This document shows, piece by piece, positions 44,345-52,940 of a stretch of DNA of 64,000 bases. Origin of the DNA: Bacillus crepusculi (lineage in GTDB: Bacteria > Bacillota > Bacilli > Bacillales > Bacillaceae); contig NZ_JACXXE010000008.1 of assembly GCF_014764715.1 (NCBI RefSeq), positions 1-64,000 on the forward strand. Direction: 5' to 3'. Every line of letters begins with the position of its first letter. Within the stretch, counting starts at the first letter, position 1. The notes below the pieces were generated by a model, which was not told the origin of the DNA, searched no databases, and worked only from the letters and a program-made list of their open reading frames with translations. The position numbers were made by a program, and so were the translations under genes.

Positions 44345-46657
44345 TTACAATTCCATTTCAATTTTCACCTTGAGCCCTTTTTCGGGTGCTGTGTGAATTT
44401 GAAGCTTTCCATTTAACGCCTTGACACGTTCTCTTATTCCCGATAAGCCCATGCTTTTTGTGTGCTGATCAAGCTGACTTGCATCAAAACCGACTCCGTC
44501 ATCCTCATAATGAAGAACAACCTGATCTTTAATACAAATGAGCATCACTAACACTTGATTGGCTTTGGAGTGCTTCAAGGCATTGGATAACAGCTCCTGA
44601 ACAATCCGGTAAATATTGAGCTGAGAGTCAATATCAATGTCCAGCTCTTTATCAAAGCGTGTCGTATTCAGCCTAATATGAAACGGTGCTTCCTCCTGGA
44701 TTTGAGAAGTTAGCTTCGATATCGCCTTCACTAAACCTAAATCATAAAGCAGCTGCGGCCGAAGCTCATGACAGGTTTCTCTCGTGGTTTGAATGACCTT
44801 AGACATTTGTTCATTCCATGAGATGAGTGAATTTTGAATAGATGTTGGGCATTGGTCGTTTTGAAAATTCGTTAAAAACATCTCTGACTGCCTTTTTAGC
44901 GATATCAAGTCCTGCAGCACGGAATCATGTAGATCCCTCGCTAAATCGGAGCGCTGCTTTTCTTCCATCGCAAACATGATCTTTTTCAGCCACGCGGGAT
45001 TGGCTTCACGCTGTTTCAAATCGTCAAGATGCTCCATCAATTCTTCAATCTTGACGACATTTTCTAAACTGACACTTGTGTAAAAGGCCAATGTTTTCAG
45101 CCAAGAAATCTCATCCCGCGTCAATTTCGGTGTCTTTAAATTGGATAAACAGCAAATCACAAACGAGTGACCGCCCCGCTCCCCAATTTTCATCATAAAG
45201 CCTTTATCAAGCCCGATGATTTTCCCTACTTCACCTAAAATATCTTGAAATTGATCCACATACTCTTTCCATAGCTTGCTATCATCTGTCGATTCACCAA
45301 TCTCTTCAATCTGACCATCTGCCTTCACTTCAAGCACAAAGGCTTTATTCACAACAAGTACTTCTAAAATGGTGTATTTCAAATGATATAGCACTTGATT
45401 TAGTGACGAGGCCTCACGAATGAGCTGCGTAAATTTAAAGACGCTGTCCTGGTAATTATGCTTCTCTGAAAAACGTTTCAACCGGAAGCGGAAATCTAGA
45501 ATTTCTTTGAAATAGAAGACAGCAAGCATGAGTGTATAGGTGATTAATGCTAGCTTTATTGTGTACTTCAAGTCTTCTGGTTTCTGCAGAATGTAAAACG
45601 TGACGACAACAAAAATAGTCGGTGTGATGGCTAGAAAGCCATAGTATTTCAGTCTGCTAATCAAAAAATCCATATTGTAAAGTTTGTTCGTCATAAATTG
45701 ATACACGAGTGAAAAAGGAATGAGCAAAACAAAAGAAGTCAAGAAAAAGGGATCTACCACATAAATACGAAACAAAACATATGGAACTGCAAATAAAAAT
45801 ATAAATGGACAAAATGCTATGATATTAATCATGACAAAAAACTTTAAAACAGACCCCTGCTCTGTCTCTTTATATTTCCGCATTCCATTGATAATCACTT
45901 TGAATGAAATGATAATAGAAGCGAAAAAGAATAAAAGATTTAAACTTGGCATGTATCTGGCTATCACCGAATCAATTGGAACAAATGACTCTATTACTAG
46001 ATTAATTATAGGAAGACTATATAAAAAGCGAATCGTTTTTTGAGTCGTTATATGCAGGTCAAACTCTTTGAAATATTGATAAATGAAATGAATATAAAAG
46101 ATAAATACACTTGATAAACAAAATACGATCACATAATGACTAAACCTATCGCCAATTCCTGAAGTACCTGCACTAAGATATCCGATACAAATCGTTAATA
46201 AAAATAAAACCAAAAGAAATGCTGATTTTCGTTGGGCCTCTTTGTTAATTCTAATGATAAAGAAGATACAAAATAAACAAATTGAATACAGGACGAGAGG
46301 AATTAAATAGACAAATAAACTTTCTTGACCAATCAATGTCTTATTTTTAAGGGTGATCATTTGGTTGCCTCTTTGAATATCAATTCTTTGCACATTCCTA
46401 AGCTCACCATTGATCAAATGATTTTTGTTGTTAGCAGGTTCCCCGTTGATTTTAAGTATAATATCTCCTTCTTCTAATCCTGATGTGTAGGCTAAAGAAA
46501 GATATTCAACTTTGACAACTTCTGCTTGACCGTTCTTGTTCTCCGCTACACGTGCTCCATTAAAAATATCAAATACATAAATATATGAAACATAGATCAC
46601 AAATAAAAAAGACAGAAAAACCAAAAAAGCAGATAGTTTCGTATAAGTTATCTTCAT
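44345..46657 (-). CDS. comP: ComP, ComX pheromone sensor kinase
   Basis: Membrane sensor kinase of 770 residues (B. subtilis 769). TM1 about 10-32, then a PDZ-like extracytoplasmic loop (YTSGLEEGDIILKINGEPA near residues 56-75), then about seven or more further membrane segments up to about 400. The kinase core is HisKA_3 type with phospho-acceptor histidine in DLARDLHDSVLQDLISLKR near 576 and ATPase motifs HYEDDGVGFD and GLSGIRERV. Start at 46657 has AAGGATG upstream. The N-terminal half is AT-rich and, by analogy with other pherotypes, is expected to be the variable, pheromone-specific part. Confidence 0.95.
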   Translation of the reverse strand: MKITYTKLSAFLVFLSFLFVIYVSYIYVFDIFNGARVAENKNGQAEVVKVEYLSLAYTSGLEEGDIILKINGEPANNKNHLINGELRNVQRIDIQRGNQMITLKNKTLIGQESLFVYLIPLVLYSICLFCIFFIIRINKEAQRKSAFLLVLFLLTICIGYLSAGTSGIGDRFSHYVIVFCLSSVFIFYIHFIYQYFKEFDLHITTQKTIRFLYSLPIINLVIESFVPIDSVIARYMPSLNLLFFFASIIISFKVIINGMRKYKETEQGSVLKFFVMINIIAFCPFIFLFAVPYVLFRIYVVDPFFLTSFVLLIPFSLVYQFMTNKLYNMDFLISRLKYYGFLAITPTIFVVVTFYILQKPEDLKYTIKLALITYTLMLAVFYFKEILDFRFRLKRFSEKHNYQDSVFKFTQLIREASSLNQVLYHLKYTILEVLVVNKAFVLEVKADGQIEEIGESTDDSKLWKEYVDQFQDILGEVGKIIGLDKGFMMKIGERGGHSFVICCLSNLKTPKLTRDEISWLKTLAFYTSVSLENVVKIEELMEHLDDLKQREANPAWLKKIMFAMEEKQRSDLARDLHDSVLQDLISLKRQSEMFLTNFQNDQCPTSIQNSLISWNEQMSKVIQTTRETCHELRPQLLYDLGLVKAISKLTSQIQEEAPFHIRLNTTRFDKELDIDIDSQLNIYRIVQELLSNALKHSKANQVLVMLICIKDQVVLHYEDDGVGFDASQLDQHTKSMGLSGIRERVKALNGKLQIHTAPEKGLKVKIEMEL

Positions 46658-46699
46658 GTATAAAACATCCTTAACTGGAGAACTTTTAAATGAAAAGCA

Positions 46700-46870
46700 T
46701 CATTTATAGTACCATATATAGTCTGCAGACATTTGCCCTTTTTTAATGCCCCGAATAATTGCTTTCGTGGTTTGCTCATCTGTGTGAATTAAACTTGCAT
46801 TCCCTAAGTCCAATTCATTCACAACACTAGGATTTTTCATTAAATATGCAATAACATTTTGAATGTTCAA
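46700..46870 (-). CDS. comX: ComX, quorum-sensing pheromone precursor
   Basis: Precursor of 56 residues, not apparent from ATG-based reading because it starts with TTG. The TTG at 46870 overlaps the comQ stop (TTGA), with AGGAGGG six bases upstream. The sequence begins MNIQNVIAYLMKNPSVV and ends SADYIWYYK; ComX members end in a short segment with one tryptophan, here Trp53, which ComQ isoprenylates. The mature peptide is the C-terminal part, length not determinable. Position between comQ and comP is diagnostic. Sequence differs greatly from the B. subtilis 168 pherotype, as is usual for this locus. Confidence 0.92.
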   Translation of the reverse strand: MNIQNVIAYLMKNPSVVNELDLGNASLIHTDEQTTKAIIRGIKKGQMSADYIWYYK

Positions 46871-47781
46871 TCATTTCCCTCCTTTGTCATAAATGCATAC
46901 AATTGCTCCCTCTTTGTTTTAGGTAAATCAAGTTGGTCAATCCCTAGCCTCATTTTTAACAGCATAATCTCTCTCATTGACACCATGTACTGAGTCAAAC
47001 CTGCTTCAAGTAATTTCTGCTTTAGCTGAAATGACTTTTGTTCTGACTCATTTAGACGATTAGAAAAGAACGTAAGAATCTCTTGACTGGCATCGTTAAA
47101 GCCTCTTTGTAAATAGCTAAATGCCAGCGTTTGTTTTTTTAGAAAATCTCCGTTTTTTTTCGAAAATAACGCAAAAAAATCGTTACTGATCTGTTCAGCA
47201 ACACCATAATATATGGAATAAGATTCAACAGTGGAGTTGATTTTTCTCGTCGCTAAATAAACACCCAGTACACTAGAAAGAGCTGTTAATGATCCTGATT
47301 TCTTCCTTAAAACCTCTATACACTCTTCTTCTGTTCCATGCATATGACTCAAATCCTCATGCTGTCCTTCCATTGACATTGTGATGAAGTGGAACAACTT
47401 CTCGATTAATTGAGAATTATTTTCACAAATTGATGTGATGAGTTGGATACTCAGCGTATACAAATACGTAGAAGCATTGATGGCCACTCCTTGGTTAACG
47501 TTCATCCAAGGATACGAATCATTGTCCTGATCTTCAATATCATCTAATATATCGGCTGATAAAATGAGAAGTTCAATCCCTGCTGCTAATTTTGTAATCG
47601 CTTGCTTGTCTTGTCCTCCAAATGCCTCATAGTGCTGGTAAGCCAATTGGCCAAGAGGAAATTCATTTTTTCTATCTGTAAATGTTAGAAGCAGTTTTTG
47701 TAAATCATTTTGCCTGACTGCATGTTGAATAAAATCAGACATATTCTGCTTGATTTTTGTATTCTCTAGATAGTTTAGCAT
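46867..47781 (-). CDS. comQ: ComQ, isoprenyltransferase for ComX
   Basis: Polyprenyl synthase-fold enzyme of 304 residues (B. subtilis 299) that prenylates and matures ComX. The first aspartate-rich motif ADILDDIEDQDND lies near residue 80; the second region SNDFFALFSKKNGD near 200 supplies the other acidic ligands. It is AT-rich like comX and the comP N-terminus. The start has AGGGTGAGG some 13 bases upstream, a rather long spacing. Downstream of degQ. Confidence 0.94.
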   Translation of the reverse strand: MLNYLENTKIKQNMSDFIQHAVRQNDLQKLLLTFTDRKNEFPLGQLAYQHYEAFGGQDKQAITKLAAGIELLILSADILDDIEDQDNDSYPWMNVNQGVAINASTYLYTLSIQLITSICENNSQLIEKLFHFITMSMEGQHEDLSHMHGTEEECIEVLRKKSGSLTALSSVLGVYLATRKINSTVESYSIYYGVAEQISNDFFALFSKKNGDFLKKQTLAFSYLQRGFNDASQEILTFFSNRLNESEQKSFQLKQKLLEAGLTQYMVSMREIMLLKMRLGIDQLDLPKTKREQLYAFMTKEGND

Positions 47782-47908
47782 ACTCGGTCTTGTACCTCAC
47801 CCTCTCGCCTCTTATTTTACTAAAAAGACATGAGCAAATGTCCACTGACATCACTATTTAACAATTATATAATAATATATCCTTTTTTTGTATGTATTTG
47901 GATAAAAA

Positions 47909-47934
47909 AAAGACTTGATGATGATCAAGTCTTT
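47909..47934 (-). terminator. Terminator of degQ
   Basis: Eleven-base perfect arms AAAGACTTGAT / ATCAAGTCTTT with a four-base loop and a run of T on the minus strand, overlapping the degQ stop. Confidence 0.85.
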
Positions 47935-48073
47935 AAGAAATTTTCACATATTCATATTTGTCGTATTGATCAATGCTTTTGTTAATGTTATGAAGAGAAG
48001 CCGTTGTTTCTCTAATTTCGTTTTCGAGTTTCCATAATAATTGTTTAAGTTCTTCGATTTCATACTTTTCCAT
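47933..48073 (-). CDS. degQ: DegQ, pleiotropic regulator of degradative enzymes
   Basis: Small regulator of 46 residues that stimulates phosphotransfer from DegS to DegU, raising exoenzyme and antibiotic production. The 46-residue form from ATG 48073 (MEKYEIEELKQLLWKL) has the length and the internal NINKSIDQ block of B. subtilis DegQ; AAAAGGAGAG lies upstream. The ORF continues 5' without a ribosome site. A ComA box stands 130 bases upstream, so quorum sensing probably drives it. Confidence 0.95.
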   Translation of the reverse strand: MEKYEIEELKQLLWKLENEIRETTASLHNINKSIDQYDKYEYVKIS

Positions 48074-48202
48074 CGATTCCACTCTCCTTTTTTGGAAGAT
48101 CAATGTATTTGTGTATGTTGATTGGGTCATAAGTATTTGATCTGTTACTAACAGTGTAAATGCTATTGAGTATTTTTTCACCGAAAAGTATGCACAAAAT
48201 GT

Positions 48203-48218
48203 GTGCGTGATACCGCAA
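48203..48218 (-). promoter_or_regulatory. ComA box upstream of degQ
   Basis: On the minus strand TTGCGGTATCACGCAC matches the ComA consensus TTGCGGnnnnCCGCAA with a perfect first half and four of six in the second. It partly overlaps an imperfect palindrome GCACACATTTTGTGC towards degQ. The distance to the gene fits an activator site upstream of the degQ promoter. Confidence 0.7.
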
Positions 48219-48578
48219 AACTCAATAGGTCTTTTTTCATCATTTTCTGACTTTTCAAATCATACTTTTATCTCAATTTCAAAGCAACTCCGTCATTTTT
48301 ATGACAAGAATAGGCATCCTTCGTCACACTTCTCTCACAACAGAACGTACGATCCCTTCCGTATCCTCGATTTTACGTGTCATAGGTCAGACGACAGACG
48401 CTATTGTGGACACCGCAATTTTTTGGCGACATTCACCGAAACTGACCGCAAAATTACCTATTTTTACGATGATTTTCCAAAGATAGAAAAATCATTTTGA
48501 TTCTTTCTTCTGATTTTCTACATACATTTAGAACAGATATCCGTCCAAATTCACTTCATTGAGAGAAGAGGTGACCAT
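48219..48578. other. Gene-free region between degQ and yuzC
   Basis: About 360 bases with no recognisable gene. Short ORFs on either strand have no ribosome site or recognisable composition. Two further TTGCGG half-sites (minus strand) occur at 48413-48418 and 48446-48451, 33 bases apart. The yuzC promoter must lie near its 3' end, but I cannot assign a sigma factor. Confidence 0.5.
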
Positions 48579-48932
48579 TTGTTTTACTATGTTCCGTATC
48601 CTACTTTGCAGGTTCCCGCAATGAGCAGTGCATACCCGCGCACGCCTATGACTTTTCCTGCAGTTGATGCCCACTCGTTTCAACGAGCCGCAAAGGAATC
48701 AGCACGTCTTGTTGCTGATGCTTCACTCATTACACAGCAGATTTCCAGCTCACTTTCATTTGCACAGCGAATTATGGAGGCTGCTGAACGTTCTGATACG
48801 ACAAGTGTCATCCGAATGCTGAAGCAAATCGGTGTGAAAAGCAACATTGATCTCCGCTTTAGTCCTGAAGGCATTCGTATCTACTTGTCTCTGAGTTCAA
48901 GCAGGCTCTTTCTCCTTTTACAGTGGGGATAA
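48579..48932 (+). CDS. yuzC: YuzC, probable spore-associated protein
   Basis: Protein of 117 residues like B. subtilis YuzC (about 120), which is expressed in sporulation. The N-terminus MFYYVPYPTLQVPAM is proline/tyrosine-rich, as in spore coat-type proteins; the rest is helical and serine-rich. Start TTG 48579 follows GAAGAGGTGACCAT. Function unknown. Ends at a strong bidirectional terminator shared with yuxH. Confidence 0.8.
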   Translation: MFYYVPYPTLQVPAMSSAYPRTPMTFPAVDAHSFQRAAKESARLVADASLITQQISSSLSFAQRIMEAAERSDTTSVIRMLKQIGVKSNIDLRFSPEGIRIYLSLSSSRLFLLLQWG

Positions 48933-48933
48933 C

Positions 48934-48969
48934 AAAGAAAAGCCGCTCGTGTCAGAGCGGCTTTTCTTT
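48934..48969. terminator. Bidirectional terminator between yuzC and yuxH
   Basis: Fifteen-base perfect arms (AAAGAAAAGCCGCTC and complement) with a six-base loop; T-rich on both strands. The third repeat copy abuts it. Confidence 0.85.
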
Positions 48970-49042
48970 AGCGTGATTTGAAACCCCTTTGATGCACCGG
49001 TGCATAGACCTGCCGGCGGATGCGGGGGTTTATCAATATGCT
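48970..49042 (+). repeat. Dispersed structured repeat, copy 3 (diverged, opposite orientation)
   Basis: Relative of the repeats at 15.5 and 58.6 kb, on the other strand. The shared blocks in this orientation are AGCGTG at the start, GCACCGGTGC, then AGACCTGC-GGCG-ATGCG-GGGGTTT and ATATGCT at the end. Inner arms are AAACCCC / GGGGTTT, longer than AAACC / GGTTT of the other copies, so both sides of the stem changed together. Contains a perfect 14-base palindrome ATGCACCGGTGCAT. It ends at the yuxH stop codon. Confidence 0.7.
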
Positions 49043-50268
49043 TAAGATTCAAACATTTTATGGCACCATTCAATGGCTTCTATATAACATCCGTAGGCTT
49101 CTTGCTTCGGGAGATTCCCATCTAACATCTCATCATCCCATTCATTTCGTTCAATACGTTTGGCAATGTCTAACACAAAAGAATAATCATTTTCATAGCC
49201 AAGTAGTGCTTCGCCAACTTCATCAGAAAGCGGCAGCTCTTTCACAAGTTCTGTAATGTCTGCCCTGACAAGTGTATCAATGAGTGAAAACATGCCTGTC
49301 AGCATATATGAAGCTGGATGCTCTCGTTCAGTACGATTGGCAATGAGCTCACACGTTTTCGCACGAATGAATGACATTTTGATAATTTCTTTTTGGCTTG
49401 AGTTGGCTTGGACATTCAGTTCCTTGAATGAAAGAATAAAGATCCATCGCCGAATCTCATTAAACCCAAGCAGAATAATCGCCTGCCGGATACTCTTAAT
49501 TTGATAAAGGCGTCTCATGCCGCCTGAGTTGAGCATTTTTAATAATTGGTATGATAGCGAAAGATCACTTTCAATAAAATGCGTCACTGTCTGGATATTC
49601 GGTTGTTCCTGGCTTAGCTCATTTAAAAGCTGGTGGTACGCATGGAAGCTAGTTGATAATGCTCGTCCTGATATCACGTGCGGCTCACTAAAGAAATACC
49701 CTTGAAACAGATGAAAGCCGGCTTCCAGCGCTTCTTCATATTCTTTTCGTGTTTCCACCTTTTCTGCAAGGAATCGAAGGCGATACTTTTGATATGTATG
49801 CAGAATATCTCTTCGCTCTTCGGATGTTGTCTTCAGAAAGTCAATTTTTAAAATATCAATGCAATAGAGGAGTTCGTCAAGCAGCTTGTCACTAAAATGT
49901 GTTCCGCTTAGAAAGAAATCATCGAGTGCAATCGTGTATCCCCATTTTTTTAATTGCTTACATCTCATAATAAGTGCCGGGGTAATCGGTACATTTTCTA
50001 ATATTTCGACCACAAGCTGATGCGGATCAAAATACGTGAGCAGATCAGACGAAAGCAAGCTTTCGGTGAAATTAATGTAGCATCGCTTTCCTTCTGTGAG
50101 TGTTTCGATACCAATATTTAAAAAACTGTTAATAATGAGGTCCGTTGTCGCTTGATCACCATCTTCAGCGCTATATGTATTGGTTTCACTATCTCTATAA
50201 AGCAGCTCGTATGATACGACTTGTTCTTTTCTGTTAAAAATAGGCTGTCTCGCAACAAACACCCTCAA
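49042..50268 (-). CDS. yuxH: YuxH (PdeH), EAL-HDOD c-di-GMP phosphodiesterase
   Basis: Cyclic-di-GMP signalling protein of 408 residues (B. subtilis YuxH/PdeH 409). N-terminal EAL domain about 1-205 with FVARQPIFNRKEQVVSYELLYR at the start and EIL in place of EAL (VVEILENVP); ALDDFFLSG and KIDFLKT correspond to later catalytic motifs. C-terminal HDOD domain about 210-400 (LLKMLNSGGMRRL; AIILLGFNEIRRWIF). Start TTG 50268 is chosen because AAAGGAGGA lies ten bases upstream and the protein then starts MRVFVARQPIF. In B. subtilis it lowers c-di-GMP and promotes motility. Confidence 0.9.
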   Translation of the reverse strand: MRVFVARQPIFNRKEQVVSYELLYRDSETNTYSAEDGDQATTDLIINSFLNIGIETLTEGKRCYINFTESLLSSDLLTYFDPHQLVVEILENVPITPALIMRCKQLKKWGYTIALDDFFLSGTHFSDKLLDELLYCIDILKIDFLKTTSEERRDILHTYQKYRLRFLAEKVETRKEYEEALEAGFHLFQGYFFSEPHVISGRALSTSFHAYHQLLNELSQEQPNIQTVTHFIESDLSLSYQLLKMLNSGGMRRLYQIKSIRQAIILLGFNEIRRWIFILSFKELNVQANSSQKEIIKMSFIRAKTCELIANRTEREHPASYMLTGMFSLIDTLVRADITELVKELPLSDEVGEALLGYENDYSFVLDIAKRIERNEWDDEMLDGNLPKQEAYGCYIEAIEWCHKMFES

Positions 50269-50366
50269 CTGCTCCAATCCTCCTTTATGCAATGACAAAC
50301 AAGATGTGCTTTCAGTATACCAAATGATTGTCCAAATGGTTCATTTTGAACCGGTCAACATGAAAA

Positions 50367-50398
50367 AAAGAGACCATCTGGCTTGATGATCTCCTCTC
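50367..50398 (-). terminator. Terminator of pncB
   Basis: Minus-strand stem GAGATCATC / GATGGTCTC (one G-T pair) followed by TTTTTTT, just after the pncB stop. Confidence 0.75.
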
Positions 50399-50406
50399 TT
50401 CCATAC

Positions 50407-51876
50407 TTAGCTTTCATAAAGCTCTTTTTTGATTTTATTTTTCACATCATGGATAAATTGCATCTTATTGTCCCAGCATTTTTGACTCAAATCGACTGGA
50501 TATTCTTCTGGTTTGCTGATTCGTTTGTACTCCTCCCAGAAGAGTCCGAGGCTGTCCTGCACATAGGCTTGAATCGTTTGAATATCCGGATTATCATACA
50601 CAAGTTTCCCTTGTTCGAAGATTGGGACGTGAAGATCCTTTGCTACAAAGTTTGTGACAAATTTGCTGATAAATGTATGCACAGGATGGAACATTTTCAG
50701 CTTATCCTCACTATGAACATCTTCCTCTTCAAGCGCAATGTAGTCGCCCTCTGAGTGATGATTCAATTGATTGATAATGCGGTACACACGTTTACGGCCC
50801 GGTGTTGTGACTTTCTCTGGATTAGATGAAATTTTGATGGTGTCATTCATCTTGCCGTTCTCTTCAATCGACACAAGCTTATACACAGCACCGAGGGCTG
50901 GCTGATCAAATGCTGTGATCAGTTTTGTCCCAACACCCCACACATCAATTTTTGCACCCTGTGCTTTTAAATTCATAATGGTATGTTCATCAAGATCACT
51001 TGATGCAATGATTTTTGCGTCATGGAATCCTGCTTCATCCAGCATCGTTCTAGCTTTTTTAGACAAGTAGGCAAGGTCTCCGCTATCCAGTCTGACACCA
51101 ATGAAGTTGATTTTATCTCCGAACTCTTTTGCTACCTTAATCGCATTCGGAATGCCTGATCTGACGGTATCATACGTATCGACTAAAAAGACGCAGTCTG
51201 TATGTGTTTCAGCGTATTTTTTAAATGCCATATACTCGTCGCGATAGGCTTGTACAAGCGCGTGGGCATGTGTTCCTGATACTGGGATATTGAAGCGTTT
51301 CCCTGCACGAACATTACTTGTCGCCTGGAATCCGCCGATCAGAGCCGCTCTTGCTCCCCACATCGCTGCATCCATTTCATGCGCTCGTCTTGTCCCGAAT
51401 TCTAATGCTGTCTCATCTTCAATGATTCCCTTAATTCGAGCCGCCTTTGTTGCGATCAGCGTCTGGAAATTCACAATATTGAGCAGTGCCGTTTCGATGA
51501 GCTGCGCTTCAACTAGTGTTGCTTCAATGCGCATAATTGGTTCATTCGCAAAGACAATTTCGCCTTCTCGCATTGAATGAAGTGTACCTGTAAAGGACAA
51601 CCCGCTTAAGTATTCAATGAAATCGCTTTTATAACCGAGTTCATCTTTTAAATACGCAAGATCGCTTTCGGTGAAGGAGAAGTCCGATAAATATTCAATC
51701 GCTTTCTCTAACCCAGCAAATACAGCGAAGCCGTTGTCAAATGGAAGCTTTCTAAAGAAGAGCTCAAAGACTGCCTTCTTCTCATGTATACCGTCTCTCC
51801 AATACGTTTCTGCCATGTTAATTTGATAAAGATCTGTATGTAGTGATAAACTGTCGTCAATAAACCGATGCTCCAA
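50407..51876 (-). CDS. pncB: Nicotinate phosphoribosyltransferase PncB
   Basis: Converts nicotinate and PRPP to nicotinate mononucleotide in NAD salvage. 489 residues (B. subtilis YueK 490). N-terminal DSLSLHTDLYQINMAETYW, the central EFGTRRAHEMDAAMWGARAA with the phosphorylated-histidine environment, and GVRLDSGDLAYLS for PRPP binding. Start is TTG 51876 with AAGGAG nine bases upstream. Seventeen bases after pncA on the same strand, forming a salvage operon that turns nicotinamide into NaMN. Confidence 0.95.
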   Translation of the reverse strand: MEHRFIDDSLSLHTDLYQINMAETYWRDGIHEKKAVFELFFRKLPFDNGFAVFAGLEKAIEYLSDFSFTESDLAYLKDELGYKSDFIEYLSGLSFTGTLHSMREGEIVFANEPIMRIEATLVEAQLIETALLNIVNFQTLIATKAARIKGIIEDETALEFGTRRAHEMDAAMWGARAALIGGFQATSNVRAGKRFNIPVSGTHAHALVQAYRDEYMAFKKYAETHTDCVFLVDTYDTVRSGIPNAIKVAKEFGDKINFIGVRLDSGDLAYLSKKARTMLDEAGFHDAKIIASSDLDEHTIMNLKAQGAKIDVWGVGTKLITAFDQPALGAVYKLVSIEENGKMNDTIKISSNPEKVTTPGRKRVYRIINQLNHHSEGDYIALEEEDVHSEDKLKMFHPVHTFISKFVTNFVAKDLHVPIFEQGKLVYDNPDIQTIQAYVQDSLGLFWEEYKRISKPEEYPVDLSQKCWDNKMQFIHDVKNKIKKELYES

Positions 51877-51893
51877 CTTCCATTCTCCTTCCC

Positions 51894-52445
51894 TTACTTA
51901 ACCACTTTCGCACCAAGCGTATGCTCAAAGTGAGAAAGTGCCCACTCGTGCCCCGCTTCATTAAAACTTGCCACAGCATTTTGGTGAACCACAAGCTCAA
52001 AGCCTTTATTGTACGCATCAACAGCTGTATGAAGTACACAAATATCGGTACACACTCCGGCTAAATGAAGCTCAGTGATGCCACGCTCGCGCAGTTTCAT
52101 TTCTAATTGAGTGCCTGCAAAAGCAGAGTATCTTGTTTTTTCCATATAGTAGACATGCTTTAAATGCTTTGACGTGTGAAATAGTGAACTTAGTTTGCCA
52201 TAAAGTTCAATTCCTTCTGTCCCGCGAATATTATGGGGCGGAAATAACTTTGTCTCTGGATGATAAGGGTCCTCTTCTTCATGATGATCGACCGCAAAGA
52301 CGACAAAGTGTCCTTCATCAATAAACGAAGAAGTGATCTCAGTGATCTTAGATTCAATCGCCTGTCCAGGTTTTCCACATGTCAGCTTTCCGTCGTCTGC
52401 AACAAAATCAACTGTATAATCAATACAAATCAATGCTTTGCCCAT
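51894..52445 (-). CDS. pncA: Nicotinamidase PncA
   Basis: Cysteine hydrolase of 183 residues deamidating nicotinamide to nicotinate. Catalytic Asp in CIDYTVDFV (near residue 9), metal ligands in AVDHHEEEDPYHPET (about 54-68) and the catalytic cysteine in GVCTDICVLHTAVDA (about 143). Start ATG 52445 (MGKALICIDYT) is chosen because GGGAGAG precedes it and the length equals B. subtilis YueJ. First gene of the pncA-pncB pair. Confidence 0.94.
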   Translation of the reverse strand: MGKALICIDYTVDFVADDGKLTCGKPGQAIESKITEITSSFIDEGHFVVFAVDHHEEEDPYHPETKLFPPHNIRGTEGIELYGKLSSLFHTSKHLKHVYYMEKTRYSAFAGTQLEMKLRERGITELHLAGVCTDICVLHTAVDAYNKGFELVVHQNAVASFNEAGHEWALSHFEHTLGAKVVK

Positions 52446-52505
52446 CCGCATCTCTCCCATATGCTCTTTTGAATCATTATAGCCTATTCATTTCACTAGG
52501 GAAAC

Positions 52506-52913
52506 CTATTCAACAGATTCATGAGAAAAAGCTTTTTGAAACAGCTCATCTTCTATATAGATGTGCCCTTGATTGATTGCATCTGGCACCTCTATAACAA
52601 GACCAAAAGGCGAGTGCGCTTCGTGATGATTCACCACTTTAAATGAGCATCCAGCGGCATTTGCCATTTTGACATATTGAGAATAAGACGCATAAGACAA
52701 TTCACCATTTAAAAGAACAGTGGCTTGCCGATTGGCCTTTAATACTTGTTCTACCTCTTGATACGGTTTATTTCTTAATACCTGTCCTTTTGTCAAGGCG
52801 AGAAGCGCTCGTTCCCTTAATGAACCTAGAAACATTCTTCGTTCATCGGGTTTTGTTTCAGCATGTCCAAATATCCCTTGCTGTAAATAAAAGTCTACGG
52901 ATTCTTCTTTCAT
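52506..52913 (-). CDS. yueI: YueI, DUF1694 protein
   Basis: Cytoplasmic protein of 135 residues of the DUF1694 family. Typical N-terminal FGHAETKPDERRMFLGSLRE and later TVLLNGELSYASYSQYV. Start ATG 52913 is preferred to the upstream GTG because CAGGAGTG precedes it. Similar in fold to eL30-like proteins by family annotation as I recall; no function known. Downstream of yueH on the same strand. Confidence 0.85.
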   Translation of the reverse strand: MKEESVDFYLQQGIFGHAETKPDERRMFLGSLRERALLALTKGQVLRNKPYQEVEQVLKANRQATVLLNGELSYASYSQYVKMANAAGCSFKVVNHHEAHSPFGLVIEVPDAINQGHIYIEDELFQKAFSHESVE

Positions 52914-52940
52914 CGCTGTTTTCACTCCTGGTTTTTGAAT

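Noticed and set aside
48201..48500. 99-codon plus-strand ORF between degQ and yuzC
   Set aside because: No ribosome site, composition not protein-like, and it runs through the ComA box; I see no homologue.
48991..49004. ATGCACCGGTGCAT palindrome as an operator for yuxH or yuzC
   Set aside because: It lies between two convergent 3' ends and aligns with a conserved block of the dispersed repeat, so it is better explained as part of that element.
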